From: Hofstenia miamia
Taxonomy: Eukaryota; Xenacoelomorpha; Acoela
Length of the DNA: 64,000 nucleotides
Direction of reading: 5' to 3'
Assembly (NCBI GenBank): GCA_004352715.1
Contig: SCFE01000090.1
Span: 258,767 to 322,766 of the forward strand
The notes under the pieces were generated by a model that did not search any database, was not told the DNA's origin, and saw only the letters and a program-made list of their open reading frames with translations. Numbering within the stretch: the first letter of the stretch is position 1; every line of letters begins with the position of its first letter. This document shows positions 13,701 through 21,960 of this stretch, piece by piece. A program made the position numbers and the translations under genes.

Positions 13701-14607
13701 AGACTATAACAAAATCCATCAGCACTTGTTTTTATAATAATATATTATCATTTTGTATACAGAATGTAGAAAGATGCTCCTCTGAATGCAATTCCTCAAA
13801 ACAATATACATTAAAGAGTTTCGGCACACACGGTTGAACACACTAATATGTACATGTAAGAAAATTAAAAGTGTTTTATGATAAACAAGGTTTGTCACCC
13901 AAATATAGTACGATTTACATTTTCAAAATTTGATCTTTGGTAGGGCGAAGTTGGATTTGAAATGATGTCGTTAATATCAACTAAGTATTCCAGCTCTGGT
14001 AATACAGCCTTGTTTGTAATGCAACTAAAATACAATAATATAACATACTTTTAATAAACCTACTTCGCTATCCAGCTTAATGTTACGACTTTTGCAGACA
14101 GACCACTGGATTTCTTCAAATTTTCAATGGAACCATTCTTAAAAACGTAATGAGTAACATCTTTGGTCAACTTCTTAGAAACCTATATTTCTCAATAAAA
14201 TATATGAAAAACATGAAATGCTACCTGTCCCCCGGCCTTTTCAATTTGATATGATATAATAGCACTTCGATCTTCATTTGCCACAACTACATCTACAAAT
14301 GCTACTACACCTAAATTGCAAATCACTTGGCTGCAATAACTAATAGATATACATATTCTAGTACAACAATTCCAAACGTTTGGGAATAGATATAATCCGA
14401 TTGCTTACTAACATAAGCGATTATCTGTTCTAGTTTAAATATAGGCGTGGTTTTTGAAAACTTTGAAGCTAAAAGTTGAAAATTTTACAAAGGAGCATGC
14501 AAACACAATCGAAGTTTGTATATTAAAATATGCACATATTGCTACATTGTTTTCAAACAAATGGGCAGAAAAACTCCAAAAAATAACTAACCTTCTAAAA
14601 ATGACAT
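940..14607 (-). CDS. MCPH1: Microcephalin gene (MCPH1), 16 coding exons, 3' end not resolved
   Basis: Microcephalin is a BRCT-domain nuclear protein that acts in chromosome condensation and DNA-damage signalling. Sixteen exons on the minus strand join in frame, with GT..AG junctions and matching phases, into about 760 codons. The first BRCT (exons 3-5) contains VSKKLTKDVTHYVFK and the terminal Trp-x3-Cys (WIANC) formed across a junction. Exon 6 has a basic WKRAENKVNRKRKRLDKMA block like the vertebrate protein, and exon 8 a coiled KEKMEQFRQRLL stretch. The second BRCT begins with IVLTSMHTREQTEV across exons 15-16 and has RTLNVMHGISRGCWIVSIDW, almost the vertebrate wording. The middle carries four TIPET-like motifs. 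Vertebrate proteins are about 835 residues, so roughly the last part of BRCT2 plus BRCT3 is missing, either below 940 or outside the window. Exon limits are hand-made; the family call is strong. Confidence 0.9.
1106..1994 (-). other. MCPH1 intron 15, with a MITE
   Basis: No coding signal seen. About half of this intron is the TA-flanked inverted-repeat element at 1395-1797. Confidence 0.6.
1395..1797. mobile_element. MITE with CCGTAT..ATAAGCCGCACC ends
   Basis: Left end CCGTATTTACCGGTGTATAA then GCCGCACC; right end, read inward on the other strand, CCGTATAAGCCGCACC. Both are flanked by TA. The left repeat has about 12 extra bases. No coding capacity. This type of GCCGC-tailed repeat is widespread in animal genomes; the superfamily is not certain. 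Confidence 0.6.
1995..2541 (-). CDS. MCPH1: MCPH1 exon 15 (large central exon and start of BRCT2)
   Basis: The largest exon, about 182 codons. It holds the fourth motif NTIPETELLDI, a basic GGNKKKKLLGKQQK patch, and ends STRENIVLTSMH, which is the first strand of the C-terminal BRCT pair (vertebrates have TLVMTSM there). Donor CG|GTAATT in phase 2 matches exon 16. A second possible acceptor, 12 nt downstream (start 2529), keeps the same frame. Confidence 0.8.
2542..5125. other. Longest MCPH1 intron (intron 14), no coding signal
   Basis: AT-rich. Contains a locally GC-rich stretch at about 2840-2990 of unknown nature, a CA-rich patch near 4125-4155 and a sequencing gap at 4744-4950 flanked by (TA)n. 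No exon with a usable phase was found, but one hidden by the gap cannot be excluded. Confidence 0.5.
4744..4950. other. Assembly gap (207 N) in a (TA)n tract
   Basis: A run of N bounded on both sides by (TA)n, so the missing bases are probably microsatellite. Confidence 0.95.
5126..5260 (-). CDS. MCPH1: MCPH1 exon 14 (TIPET motif 3)
   Basis: Forty-five codons, phase 1-1, acceptor ATATTTTTAG. Contains DDPSTIYETSDLDFS, the third copy of the motif. It has no in-frame ATG. Confidence 0.65.
5762..5899 (-). CDS. MCPH1: MCPH1 exon 13 (TIPET motif 2)
   Basis: Forty-six codons, phase 1-1, acceptor CTTTTTAG. Contains HPSTIPETSNLDLS, a near copy of the motif in exons 12 and 14. Confidence 0.7.
6440..6567. 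mobile_element. PIF/Harbinger-type MITE, copy 1 (near-perfect hairpin)
   Basis: 128 bp, almost wholly an inverted repeat starting GGCCACGGTTAGACTACGTG and closing on a loop around AAGATAATTGG. Flanked by TTA on both sides (6437-6439 and 6568-6570). The 3-bp TTA/TAA duplication and GGCC ends fit PIF/Harbinger. Lies in MCPH1 intron 12. Confidence 0.85.
7325..7517. mobile_element. PIF/Harbinger-type MITE, copy 2 (193 bp variant)
   Basis: Same GGCCACGGTTAGACTA ends and TAA duplications (7322-7324, 7518-7520), but a different interior with long arms around AAAATGTGATAGATCAC. A related subfamily, in the same MCPH1 intron as copy 1. Confidence 0.85.
7586..7744 (-). CDS. MCPH1: MCPH1 exon 12 (TIPET motif 1)
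   Basis: Fifty-three codons, phase 1-1. Has a basic stretch RLIKRIKHRFSNAK and ends SDSISTIPETSVFQ. Clear donor CAAG|GTAAGT. The upstream limit rests on acceptor TGTTTTAG; the frame is open further upstream. Confidence 0.7.
8285..8498 (-). CDS. MCPH1: MCPH1 exon 11 (Arg/Lys-rich patch)
   Basis: Starts ISKTRKSFSKSRAIGRRKSR and continues RQTLNSSK, then a Pro/Ser stretch FPPSPTVSPLQ and an acidic end DESDDG. The basic patch resembles the KRKRSTRRS-type patch in the middle of vertebrate microcephalin. Phase 0 in, phase 1 out at GTGAGC. Confidence 0.75.
8867..9033 (-). CDS. MCPH1: MCPH1 exon 10
   Basis: Encodes a Ser/Thr/Pro-rich linker including YRPSPLATSPQENVDIITKL. The donor AGT|GTGCGT gives phase 0 for exon 11. 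Confidence 0.65.
9222..9278 (-). CDS. MCPH1: MCPH1 exon 9
   Basis: Nineteen codons, phase 1 both ends, good acceptor (TTGCTTTTAG) and donor GTAATG. Reads VCDTPDTTIYSPLIETPL, rich in Thr-Pro pairs that could be phosphorylated. Confidence 0.6.
9279..10474. other. MCPH1 intron 8, no feature recognised
   Basis: AT-rich, no repeat or conserved coding signal seen. A possible 11-nt microexon between ATATAG and GTAATG near 10285-10297 was noted but cannot be supported. Confidence 0.4.
10475..10577 (-). CDS. MCPH1: MCPH1 exon 8 (helical KEKMEQ region)
   Basis: Encodes FVVETPPSMKEKMEQFRQRL followed by LQRDTPSL, similar to the helical segment that follows the basic region in vertebrates. The donor TTAA|GTATTG was chosen because it gives phase 1 and joins exon 9; the frame stays open to 10392, so the 3' limit is less certain than the exon. 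Confidence 0.65.
10624..10683 (-). CDS. MCPH1: MCPH1 exon 7
   Basis: Twenty codons reading DAMERAILARVNPDLLQSPR. Two overlapping donors exist; the upstream GTAGGT (exon end 10624) keeps exon 8 in frame, whereas GTAAGC (end 10620) would run exon 8 into a stop. Confidence 0.7.
10684..12464. other. MCPH1 intron 6 with a short (CA)n run and a MITE
   Basis: Holds a (CA)n microsatellite at about 11671-11692 and the MITE at 12273-12400. No coding signal. Confidence 0.5.
12273..12400. mobile_element. PIF/Harbinger-type MITE, copy 3
   Basis: 128 bp, nearly identical to the copy at 6440, with TAA on both sides (12270-12272 and 12401-12403). One base is lost in the left arm (GATACG for GACTACG) and one C changed to G. 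Lies in MCPH1 intron 6. Confidence 0.85.
12465..12611 (-). CDS. MCPH1: MCPH1 exon 6 (basic region after BRCT1)
   Basis: Forty-nine codons, phase 0 both ends, donor GTAAGG. Encodes MWKRAENKVNRKRKRLDKMA and then an acidic/proline part ending HPIVK. A comparable K-rich helix follows BRCT1 in vertebrate microcephalin. NRKRKR is a candidate nuclear localisation signal. Confidence 0.8.
12758..13236. other. Assembly gap (479 N)
   Basis: Starts directly after a (TA)n run on the left; the right edge is ordinary AT-rich DNA. Confidence 0.95.
13377..13581. repeat. Inverted repeat with TTACAAAACACCA ends
   Basis: TTACAAAACACCAGTATATG at the left is mirrored by CATTTCTGGTGTTTTGTAA at the right. A second partial copy of the left end lies at about 13349. 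Probably a small MITE; no clear target duplication. Confidence 0.5.
13919..14024 (-). CDS. MCPH1: MCPH1 exon 5 (end of BRCT1)
   Basis: Completes the Trp-x3-Cys of BRCT1 (WIANC across the junction) and continues CITNKAVLPELEYLVDIND. Acceptor TATTTTAG; the donor AAT|GTAAAT gives phase 0, as exon 6 requires. Confidence 0.8.
14064..14182 (-). CDS. MCPH1: MCPH1 exon 4 (BRCT1 core)
   Basis: Encodes VSKKLTKDVTHYVFKNGS, then a helix, then VVTLSWIA. This is the conserved T-H-V/Y-x-F-K core of BRCT1. Acceptor AAATATAG, donor GTAGGT, ending in phase 2. Confidence 0.9.
14225..14310 (-). CDS. MCPH1: MCPH1 exon 3 (BRCT1, first strand and helix)
   Basis: Encodes VVAFVDVVVANEDRSAI and the helix ending in EKAGGQ. 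Position and wording match the start of the N-terminal BRCT of microcephalin. Acceptor AATTTAG, donor GTAGCA, ending in phase 0. Confidence 0.85.
14409..14468 (-). CDS. MCPH1: MCPH1 exon 2
   Basis: Sixty nucleotides, phase 1 to phase 1, acceptor CAACTTTTAG and strong donor GTAAGC. Encodes SKFSKTTPIFKLEQIIAYV, which leads directly into the first beta strand of BRCT1. Confidence 0.6.
14592..14607 (-). CDS. MCPH1: MCPH1 exon 1 (start codon, 16 nt)
   Basis: Reads MSFLE and ends in phase 1 at a GTTAGT donor. It was chosen because it is the nearest ATG whose phase fits exon 2, and an acceptor-like TTTTTAG lies just upstream, so transcription may begin in a further 5' exon. Start choice is moderate only. 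Confidence 0.5.
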
Positions 14608-15348
14608 CAGATAAAGGCTAAAAATACATTGGAAAGTTACAGTAACAAATTTCAAAATTAATACATATAAATACTTTAATAAATGAAAATTTTGATCACA
14701 GAAGAAAAGTTATGCATCTCTCAAATTCGGACTATTCCTGATGACTCAACACCTTTAGGATTATTTCCGGCATTTGATATGAAAGTGATTATTAGACACA
14801 TAGTATTAACATTTATGCATTAGGGAGAGTTTAAGTTAAACAGATCGACTAGATATATATTTTGATATCTAAATTCTAGTGAAACACACGATTTTATAAG
14901 ATGCAATAAATATATCAAAATTTCGTGATTATTAAAAATGTTGGGCTGATTTTTAAATATATTTTTGGTTCCAAAGTTGCATAATGAGTAAGTTTGCGAT
15001 TTAAACTTTCGATAGGCAAAAGAAAAAATTTAAATAAAGCGATGAAATTAATATCTAGCACAACTAATTATTTAACTTACAATATTATTTATTGGTAAAA
15101 GACTAAGAAATAATACAAAATTGCTGAGCAATAATTCATTTAGTAATTTTTTGATACCAAAAAGTTTAGGATCACCTTTTCTAAATATAAACTTGTATAC
15201 ATATTCTATAATAACATTTTTGAACTAGTAGTTTCTAAAGTGTTTAAGATAATTGGGAGTGTACCAGAACTGAAACTGAACTGTTTTAAAACAACATGTT
15301 AGTATCTCCGCATTATGTAATAAATAAAAACAAATGGTATATATATAT
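14608..15348. other. Upstream of MCPH1, nothing recognised
   Basis: Should contain the MCPH1 5' UTR and promoter on the minus strand. It is very AT-rich, and no core promoter element stands out. Confidence 0.3.
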
Positions 15349-15603
15349 TTATACATTAAATAGTGCCATGACATGACATACATAACCTACACATTTTAAA
15401 TGTTTAAACGATGGTGAACTGCTAGTAGCAAGGCAAAATTTTAATCGTAGACATACTTTAAATGTGTTTTCTATGTATGGTTGTGTAGAAACATGTGAGT
15501 CAATATTCACTCCCAATGACTTCAAATTCGCAGCAATTTTAACACCTGAATCCAATAATCCATAATTCTTCCATTGTAATTTATTTACCCGCCAAATTAA
15601 CAT
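15349..15603 (-). pseudogene. LINE reverse transcriptase C-terminal fragment
   Basis: Encodes LKSLGVNIDSHVSTQPYIEN and then TFKVCLRLKFCL. This is the N-L-G-V-x-I-D-S and H-I region after the RT core in CR1/L2/Jockey-like LINEs. Only a short fragment with no upstream catalytic part; ends at a stop at 15349. Confidence 0.6.
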
Positions 15604-15620
15604 TGTAAAATTTTGCCCGT

Positions 15621-15782
15621 CCGGGTCGTTCTACCATCACCAACTTGCTCACTTTGATTGAAAACTACTATTTCCCCTCTGATCGTAGTGATCTTGGTTG
15701 CATTATCTGTCTTGACATTTCTAAAGCTTTTGATCGGCACCTACATTCTATTCTTGACAGCGGCATTGGAGTACTTGCCCCC
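15621..15782 (+). pseudogene. LINE reverse transcriptase fragment, plus strand
   Basis: About 54 codons without a stop: STITNLLTLIENYYF, then DLGCIICLDISKAFDRHLHS. D-I-S-K-A-F-D is RT motif A of non-LTR elements with its catalytic Asp. It is sandwiched between two minus-strand fragments and so is a separate insertion remnant. Confidence 0.65.
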
Positions 15783-16270
15783 CTCAGTCTGGTAAGACTT
15801 TGAGCAGTCCAGCGAGAGATATAAAGCTTTGCTAAATCAACTGTCTTCGTGTTGTCAAGTTCAAGAAGCCTGGCTCTAACTTGCTCAGAGCTCAAGCCAG
15901 AAGCTAGAGCATCCCATAAGAGTGTAAATTACGATGTTGCTCTGTGTTCAAAGCTGTAATTTCACATGCTTCAACCAAAATCTTAATTTGCTTGATAAAA
16001 TCCAAGATAGACTCACACTCTTTTTGATGACATGCTAATAGTTTATGCTTTGCATATATTACCCGCGTTGGTCTATCAAATTGGCAATCCAGTACAGTAA
16101 TCACGTCATTGAAGATCATAGACGTTCGTAATAGAGAATAAAAGTCAGGACCAGCATGTGATTTGAGAAAGGGTAACTGTTCTCTGTTACTTCATTGATT
16201 TGTAACCCAACAGTGAACACGGACTTCCACCTATTCCATGTCCCAGGAGTCGGGTCAACCGGGAGAATTT
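15668..16270 (-). pseudogene. Retroelement gag-like fragment
   Basis: Reads from PGTWNRWKSVF through VIYAKHKLLACHQKECESIL, then IKILVEACEITALNTEQHRN, and after a short break SSEQVRARLLELDNTKTVDL. This order (W-x-x-W, Y-A-x-H-x-L, E-S-I-x-D-F, E-Q-x-R-x-R-L-L-E) is typical of Gag from LTR retrotransposons. Stops and a frame change between 15895 and 15904 show it is dead. No LTRs seen near it. Confidence 0.55.
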
Positions 16271-17154
16271 ACATAACAAGAAATAAAAGTGCATTTATGC
16301 AAACCCATACATTTTTAGTTTAAATCATACCTCAGGTGAAATTTCCAAATACATTGTGGTAAAAATATAAATATATTAATTTCGATTATTCAATGTGTTT
16401 TACTCGTATTAATATAAAACTAATATATGCGCTTTGCTCAGTACATAATTTATTGAGGATGTTTTTGTGTATAAATATAGAGAATATTTGATTACATTTT
16501 TTTAATGAAAATTTACATCGTTCTTTTTTTGTGTTTAAAATTTTCACATTGAAGCCCAAATAGGTTTTATTTTATGCCTCTTCAATGAACTCGCAACAAT
16601 TTCATTACAATAAAACCTTATTTTAAAATAAGGTTTTATTGTGGAAAATGTTGATTACAATACAACCAACACATTTAAATGTCAAAAGAAGATATTTCAT
16701 TAAATCTACTAAGCAATGATAATTTGTTGAGTAAATCATAATTGAATAACGCGTTAACAGGGCTGTAGTCAAGGATATGCACAGGTATACGCCGTCTAAC
16801 GTTCATTTAGCATGACCTCCTAGCGTGTATCCGCTGAAAACTTCAACGTTTGCATGAATATGCACTTCTCTTATACGCTGTTATAAATTGGCAATTAGCG
16901 TATACTTCTGTAAATTTTAGGACTGAACCCTTGCTCGTTAATTGACAAAATTGCCAAATCGATTGCTTTCAAATTATGTGAAGAGGAAGTACATGCTGTT
17001 AGGTGCAAGACAAGTGAAATGCCCGTACTTTTGATAGCTTTATGAAGAATCAGTTAACCGACACTACAGTAGTAAATTTATTTGAATTTTCAGTAATAAT
17101 TGCATATCTACAGACCCATAGTAATTGGACCCAGGCGATACTGTACATCCGTGC
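16271..17154. other. No gene; contains a perfect palindrome
   Basis: AT-rich, unassigned. The only structure seen is the palindrome at 16607-16642. Confidence 0.4.
16607..16642. repeat. Perfect 36-bp palindrome
   Basis: ACAATAAAACCTTATTTT is followed immediately by its exact reverse complement, without a spacer. Confidence 0.9.
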
Positions 17155-17498
17155 CAGGGATTTCGAGTCTAGTTCGATTTACTCGGACCGAGTTCGAATT
17201 TTTACGTTTCGAGTTTGAGTATTTTTTTAAATGCAATTCCGAATTCAATCGAGTTTTTTTCTAACTCCGAGTTTTTTAGGGTAAAAAACATTTATTTTAC
17301 AATAATTCTAAGCTAAAAAATAGTTTTTGTGATTGGTAAGAAAATTGATATTTAAAAAAAATTAATTTTTACGGTATTTTCGAGTGGATTTTCGAACGAG
17401 GTCGAGTTTTGATGATTTCTCTTCCGAGTTTTTCCGATCGAGTTTTGCGAGCCCATTCGAGTTCGAGTTCTTAACATTCCAAGTGCTCGAAAACCCTG
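17155..17498. mobile_element. hAT-type MITE, full copy
   Basis: 344 bp. Ends CAGGGATTTCGAG.. and ..CTCGAAAACCCTG. Flanked by ATCCGTGC (17147-17154) and ATCCGTAC (17499-17506), an 8-bp duplication with one mismatch. CAGGG ends and an 8-bp duplication fit the hAT superfamily. Non-coding, full of TCGAG motifs. Related pieces lie at 26286-26492 and 27603-27943. Confidence 0.85.
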
Positions 17499-17587
17499 AT
17501 CCGTACTATACAAAATATATTTATAACAATATTAGCGGAATGTATACTATTTATGAATTAAAAATTTATGCAACGCTGTCACGTTAG

Positions 17588-17800
17588 CTATTAATTCGAT
17601 TTTACTAATTGGTAAATAAAATGTGGAAATAAATACAAATCGGGAAAACAAATTCTCTAAAAACGCAAAGCGGTTGTAAAGTATAAAAGTTCCAAAATAT
17701 TTAATAATCTCAAGTGAGAAGGATTTGATGTACACTAAAAATGTATAGAATTACTTTTACTTTGATAGCTATATTTAACTTTTCATCTACATTGTCTAGT
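17588..17800. repeat. Direct repeat unit A, with TATAAAAG box
   Basis: GGTAAATAAAATGTGGAAAT.. and ..GCGGTTGTAAAGTATAAAAG recur at 21367-21540. The two copies bracket the LINE pieces between them. Confidence 0.6.
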
Positions 17801-17899
17801 TTTTACATATTTACAAAATTGCAAACCTTACAATAAGTAACTTATATGTACAGTATTTACAAAATTAAACAATATGTACAATATAGACAAGAAAAAATA

Positions 17900-18985
17900 T
17901 AAGCTACACAAGGACAGAATTAAAAAAAACAATTAAAAGACAAAAAAATAAAAAATACATATAGATAAAAAATAATTTGCAGCTAGTAATTTCTCCAAAC
18001 ATTTGATTTAGTGTTATACCATATTCATATTGGTTTGCGAGTAGGTTCTCCTTCAGCAGTTTTTTAAACCGATTTATGTTTGGTACTTTTCGAATATTGA
18101 TTGGCAATTTGTTCCAAAGTCCGGAAACTGTTAAAGAAAAAGAGAAATTCCAATATTTTGAATTTATTTGAGTACTGTTTATCTTCGATCTAGTATTCAG
18201 ATTCAGGTATATTTTTAAAAAATTACTGTCTTGGTGGTTATTAATCGATTTGTATGTGTAAATTAAACTGCTGAACTTTTGTAATGAAGATTGGATTGTA
18301 AAGTGTGTATCGTTTCATCTGTCCTGAATTTTTTGATGTTAACATAGTACGAATACACCTGTTAAATACTCTATTTAATCTGACTTGCTGATCTGAGCTT
18401 ATGTTGGTTAACAATATACAAGCATATCTGTATTGACTCAATACAATAGCTACTATTAGCGCTTTACTGCTACTAACCTTCTTTAATTGTTTTAGATATT
18501 CTATCCCAATAGCCATTTTCCGTATGTTAGATGTTATGAAGTTATCATATGTTAAACCGCTGTCAAGTTCGACGCCCAGATAGTGAACTACTTTTGTTTG
18601 TGGAATTGGTTGATGAACTTCCGAAACATGAAGTGATATTTGTTTTGCGACCGCATCCACCCTGCGTGGACGAAAGATTATGAACTGTGTTTTCTCCTCA
18701 TTTAACGTCAGTTTGTTTTCTATTTAGAAAATGCCACTTATTCTTTGCTCCAACTAATTGTTCGAAAAAATGCTTGGAACGTTTTCCCAATAGTCGATAT
18801 TTGCTTTATAGTATGTAGTCTTTATGTTTTCATACTTTTGGCTATTTTTTAACGTTTGCTCTTTCATAAACTCACTCCATGCATTTTTCTTATCCTTTTC
18901 TAATTTGTTAATGTGTGGATCTTTTGTGTTATTGTATGAATTTTTTCTTAATATACTTATCTCTGTAAGGTGCAAATATGTTCAA
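17900..18985 (-). pseudogene. LINE remnant B: linker and reverse transcriptase C-terminus
   Basis: From 18985 downward: a charged linker HINKLEKDKKNAWSEF..YYKANIDYWENV, as found before RT in many LINEs; then a jump over the RT core to EEKTQFIIFRPRRVD and VVHYLGVELDSGLTYDNFI, a thumb region LIVAIVLSQYRYACILL, and near the end LPINIRKVPNINRFKKLL, a typical LINE C-terminal tail. Catalytic motifs are missing, so this copy carries an internal deletion. It is in the same orientation as remnant A. Confidence 0.65.
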
Positions 18986-19029
18986 ACCGATGTTGAGTTG
19001 TTTAAGGATGAACGTGCACATCTCATTTG

Positions 19030-21451
19030 TACTATTGAATATGACAGGGCGAAATGTTAGCTCGCATTTTAGGGTAAAATTGAATATAATACGTTCCAGA
19101 ATTAAAGATAACAAAAGCAGTTTTCCAAAAATCTTTCCATGAGGCTTGAGCAAGAATGAAAAGGAATAGGAAATACACAGCAGATGGAAGATGGAAGCAA
19201 TTTGTTACAGTGATGAAGGACGAAATTCGGAATGTAATCACAGCCATAAGCTGGTGAGTCGTCAACGTTTTTGAGTAACGGTTCAACTTCTACAGAGATA
19301 GCGACATCAATCAAGTTGATTTCGTCAAGGGGTCCGTCAAAAGTAGCAGAGGAATCAACCAAATCAGCATTTTTAAAGACCGAAACAAAACAATAATTAA
19401 ACAGATTCGCATTGGATAGACTGCAGGAAGCATTACGCATATTCCATACAAGTTTAGAAGGTAAAGAGTTAGACTTAGAGAACGGAGTAGTTTGAAGCTG
19501 CTACGAGTGTCGTTGCTCATTATAGATGAGAGTAGACAAGATTTGTCTGCGTCTCTTCAAAGCAGTAAGTGGAGTCCATTGCTTCTTGAGAGCTCTGAAA
19601 GTGGTGTTCTTACAGTTGATCAGACGCATTGAGTAAGAGGTATAATAGAAAGGGGCATCGATACGCTTACAACGTTTCGTAGGAAGCGAAATGACGAAGG
19701 CCTCGTAAAAAAAATTTGCCGGCGCTGATCAAAAGCTAAATCAATCGAATGATAGGCAAAGATGTAGTTATAAAGATTGGTAAGGTTGTTGGAGAAGCAG
19801 ATAGCATTGAAATTAGATCAGATTGATGGAGTTTGGCAGGTGGAATAGCACAGGAAAGTGATCCGAAATTTTAATATTGGTAATAACCTGCCAAGTAAGG
19901 TTCTGCTGAGAAAGCATGACGTCTAGGATATTCCCACAATGATGCATTGGTTCATCAATTTGCTGTTGCAGATTAGCGTTGTAAATATTATATATATATA
20001 TATANNNNNNNNNNNNNNNNNNNNNNNNNNNNNNNNNNNNNNNNNNNNNNNNNNNNNNNNNNNNNNNNNNNNNNNNNNNNNNNNNNNNNNNNNNNNNNNN
20101 NNNNNNNNNNNNNNNNNNNNNNNNNNNNNNNNNNNNNNNNNNNNNNNNNNNNNNNNNNNNNNNNNNNNNNNTATATTATATATATATATATATATAGAAG
20201 CATGTCACAATCATTGACTGAACATAAAGTTTCCAGTTTAGGCCCAGAAGATTAAGATTGTTGCAGAGCGGAAAGGAAGTAATTTAGTTCTTGATGTAAT
20301 CAATAAAAAGAGCAGAGGATACGTGATAGTTAAATTATATGGGAGGGTTGTAAATCAGGAAGAACATAGTAGATTGGCTGAAGTCAGTTAAAAGGCAAGC
20401 TGCAAGAAATTCAAATGCAGGTATAGAAACAACCACAACAGTTAAATTAGTGGAAAGACGAAAGGCAATGAAGATACCACCATGCGGTCTGAACAAGAAA
20501 CGATTTGTGCCAGAAGATTTCAGAGGAGTTAATTGAGGAGTCAAGCCATGTTTCTTTTAGAAATATTAGCTGAGAGTTAACTTGGTAGATAATCTTGCAA
20601 ACGTCGAGGCGTTTGGTGAGACTGTATACTTTGTAAAAAAATGTATATTAATTAATATCCAAGAGAGGTCAAAACCAGATAGTCAGTTTTTGTCAAGATC
20701 TATGAGAAATTCACAATAAAACAATTTGAGATTATCGTCGTCAAGCATTGAGTAACGTTTGGCATTTGTTCCAGTAGGCGGTTTTCCTTTGATAAGAATT
20801 TGCAAATAAAGACTAAAGATATCTGAAAGAAGACATTTTGTGCCGCTTCGCCAGAATTTTTCGAGCTGTCCAGGTAACTAATAATAGCCTGGGCTTCCCA
20901 GACACTTTTTCTTCATATGATTCGAGACGTCTGACGGCATTCACCTCTTGAACTGGCTCAGAAAGATAAGAGAGAATGCATTGCATTCCGTACTATGAGA
21001 AACGTTAGTACCTTTTTCTGGAATACCAGTAATACGGATGGTGCACTTAGGACTCTCTGTAGAAGAAAAGCTCGGCTTAGGAGGATTTAGTTTGGGTTGG
21101 GGAACACTCGATAGCCTGTAATTGATTAACTTTTCGACAATGGCAGGAAGAGTGGAGAGCAAACAATTTTTCACAGTGTTTTCAATTACAAGATTGACGG
21201 AAGATATAAGTGTAGGTTTGGTTAGGCATGCTTCACAAGAGACTTAACTTTCAGGATCTTTGGCATTAGGTCGGCTGGAATACTGCTGCAGGAGTAGTGA
21301 AACTAGGAGTCGCAGGTGTCGTAGCAGATCTAGTCTTCGCCATTGTCACTGCCGTGTGTACACTTTGAACATCGGTTTTACTCATCGGTAAATAAAATGT
21401 GCAAATAAAAATCAGGAGAGCAAATAATCTGATAATACAAAGCGGTTGCAA
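19030..21451 (-). pseudogene. LINE remnant A: ORF1 start, endonuclease, first RT motif
   Basis: Reading down the minus strand: an ORF1-like start MAKTRSATTPATPSF near 21340; a Pro/Ser-rich region at 21.17-20.94 kb; endonuclease pieces at 20.54-20.33 kb (FLFRPHGGIFIAF and later MFFLIYNPP); the endonuclease signature ISDHFPVLFHLP near 19.86 kb; and RT onset CDYIPNFVLHHCNKLLPSS at about 19.2 kb. The N gap at 20005-20171 lies inside. Frameshifts are frequent. Class: APE-type LINE (CR1/Jockey-like). Confidence 0.6.
20005..20171. other. Assembly gap (167 N) in a (TA)n tract
   Basis: N run bounded by (TA)n on both sides, inside the LINE endonuclease region. Confidence 0.95.
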
Positions 21452-21540
21452 AGTATAAAAGTTCTATTTTATTTACACTAAAAATTTATAGATTTTCATG
21501 AATAGACTTTTAGAGCTTGTAATTTGTCAAACAATGGTTA
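21367..21540. repeat. Direct repeat unit B, with TATAAAAG box
   Basis: Second copy of the unit at 17588-17800: GGTAAATAAAATGTGCAAAT.. and ..AAGCGGTTGCAAAGTATAAA. It overlaps the presumed 5' region of LINE remnant A. A shorter similar stretch (AAAAATGTATAGATTTGAAT) lies at about 22241. Confidence 0.6.
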
Positions 21541-21734
21541 TTTTATGGATCTTAAGTTTTCTGTGTGCTATTGTCTTTAAATATACACTGCGTGCTATCG
21601 CGGTTTACCACGTGCTATGAATTTGGCTAAATAAGTAGTTATAGGCGTGATTGCAGATCAGGGGACTATGATATATAAACATATTGTTTCTACGCAACAC
21701 TGTATATGGCGTCATTTAGAACGTAAACTTAAAT

Positions 21735-21960
21735 TCTAAATTTTACAATATTTTATAGACCTAAACCCTAACCCAAGTCACAACTTGACGTAACTTAAAC
21801 CTAAACCCTATAACTTAACACTAAAACCCAAATTCTACAATATTTTATAGACCCAACCCCTAACCCAAGTCACAACCAAACGTTTCTTAAACCTAAACCA
21901 ATAACCTAAACCTAAATTTTTCAATATTTTATAGACCTAAACCCTAAACAATAAAAATTT
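21735..21960. repeat. Degenerate minisatellite with telomere-like words
   Basis: About 2.7 units marked by CAATATTTTATAGACC at 21747, 21839 and 21923 (spacing 92 and 84). Between them are CTAAACCCTAACCCAAGTCA and related CCTAAACC words. Confidence 0.7.

Larger units (their letters stand above)
12612..13918. other. MCPH1 intron 5 with a gap
   Basis: Contains (TA)n, a 479-N gap at 12758-13236, the inverted repeat at 13377-13581 and a (TA)n run at about 13602-13623. No exon seen. Confidence 0.5.
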
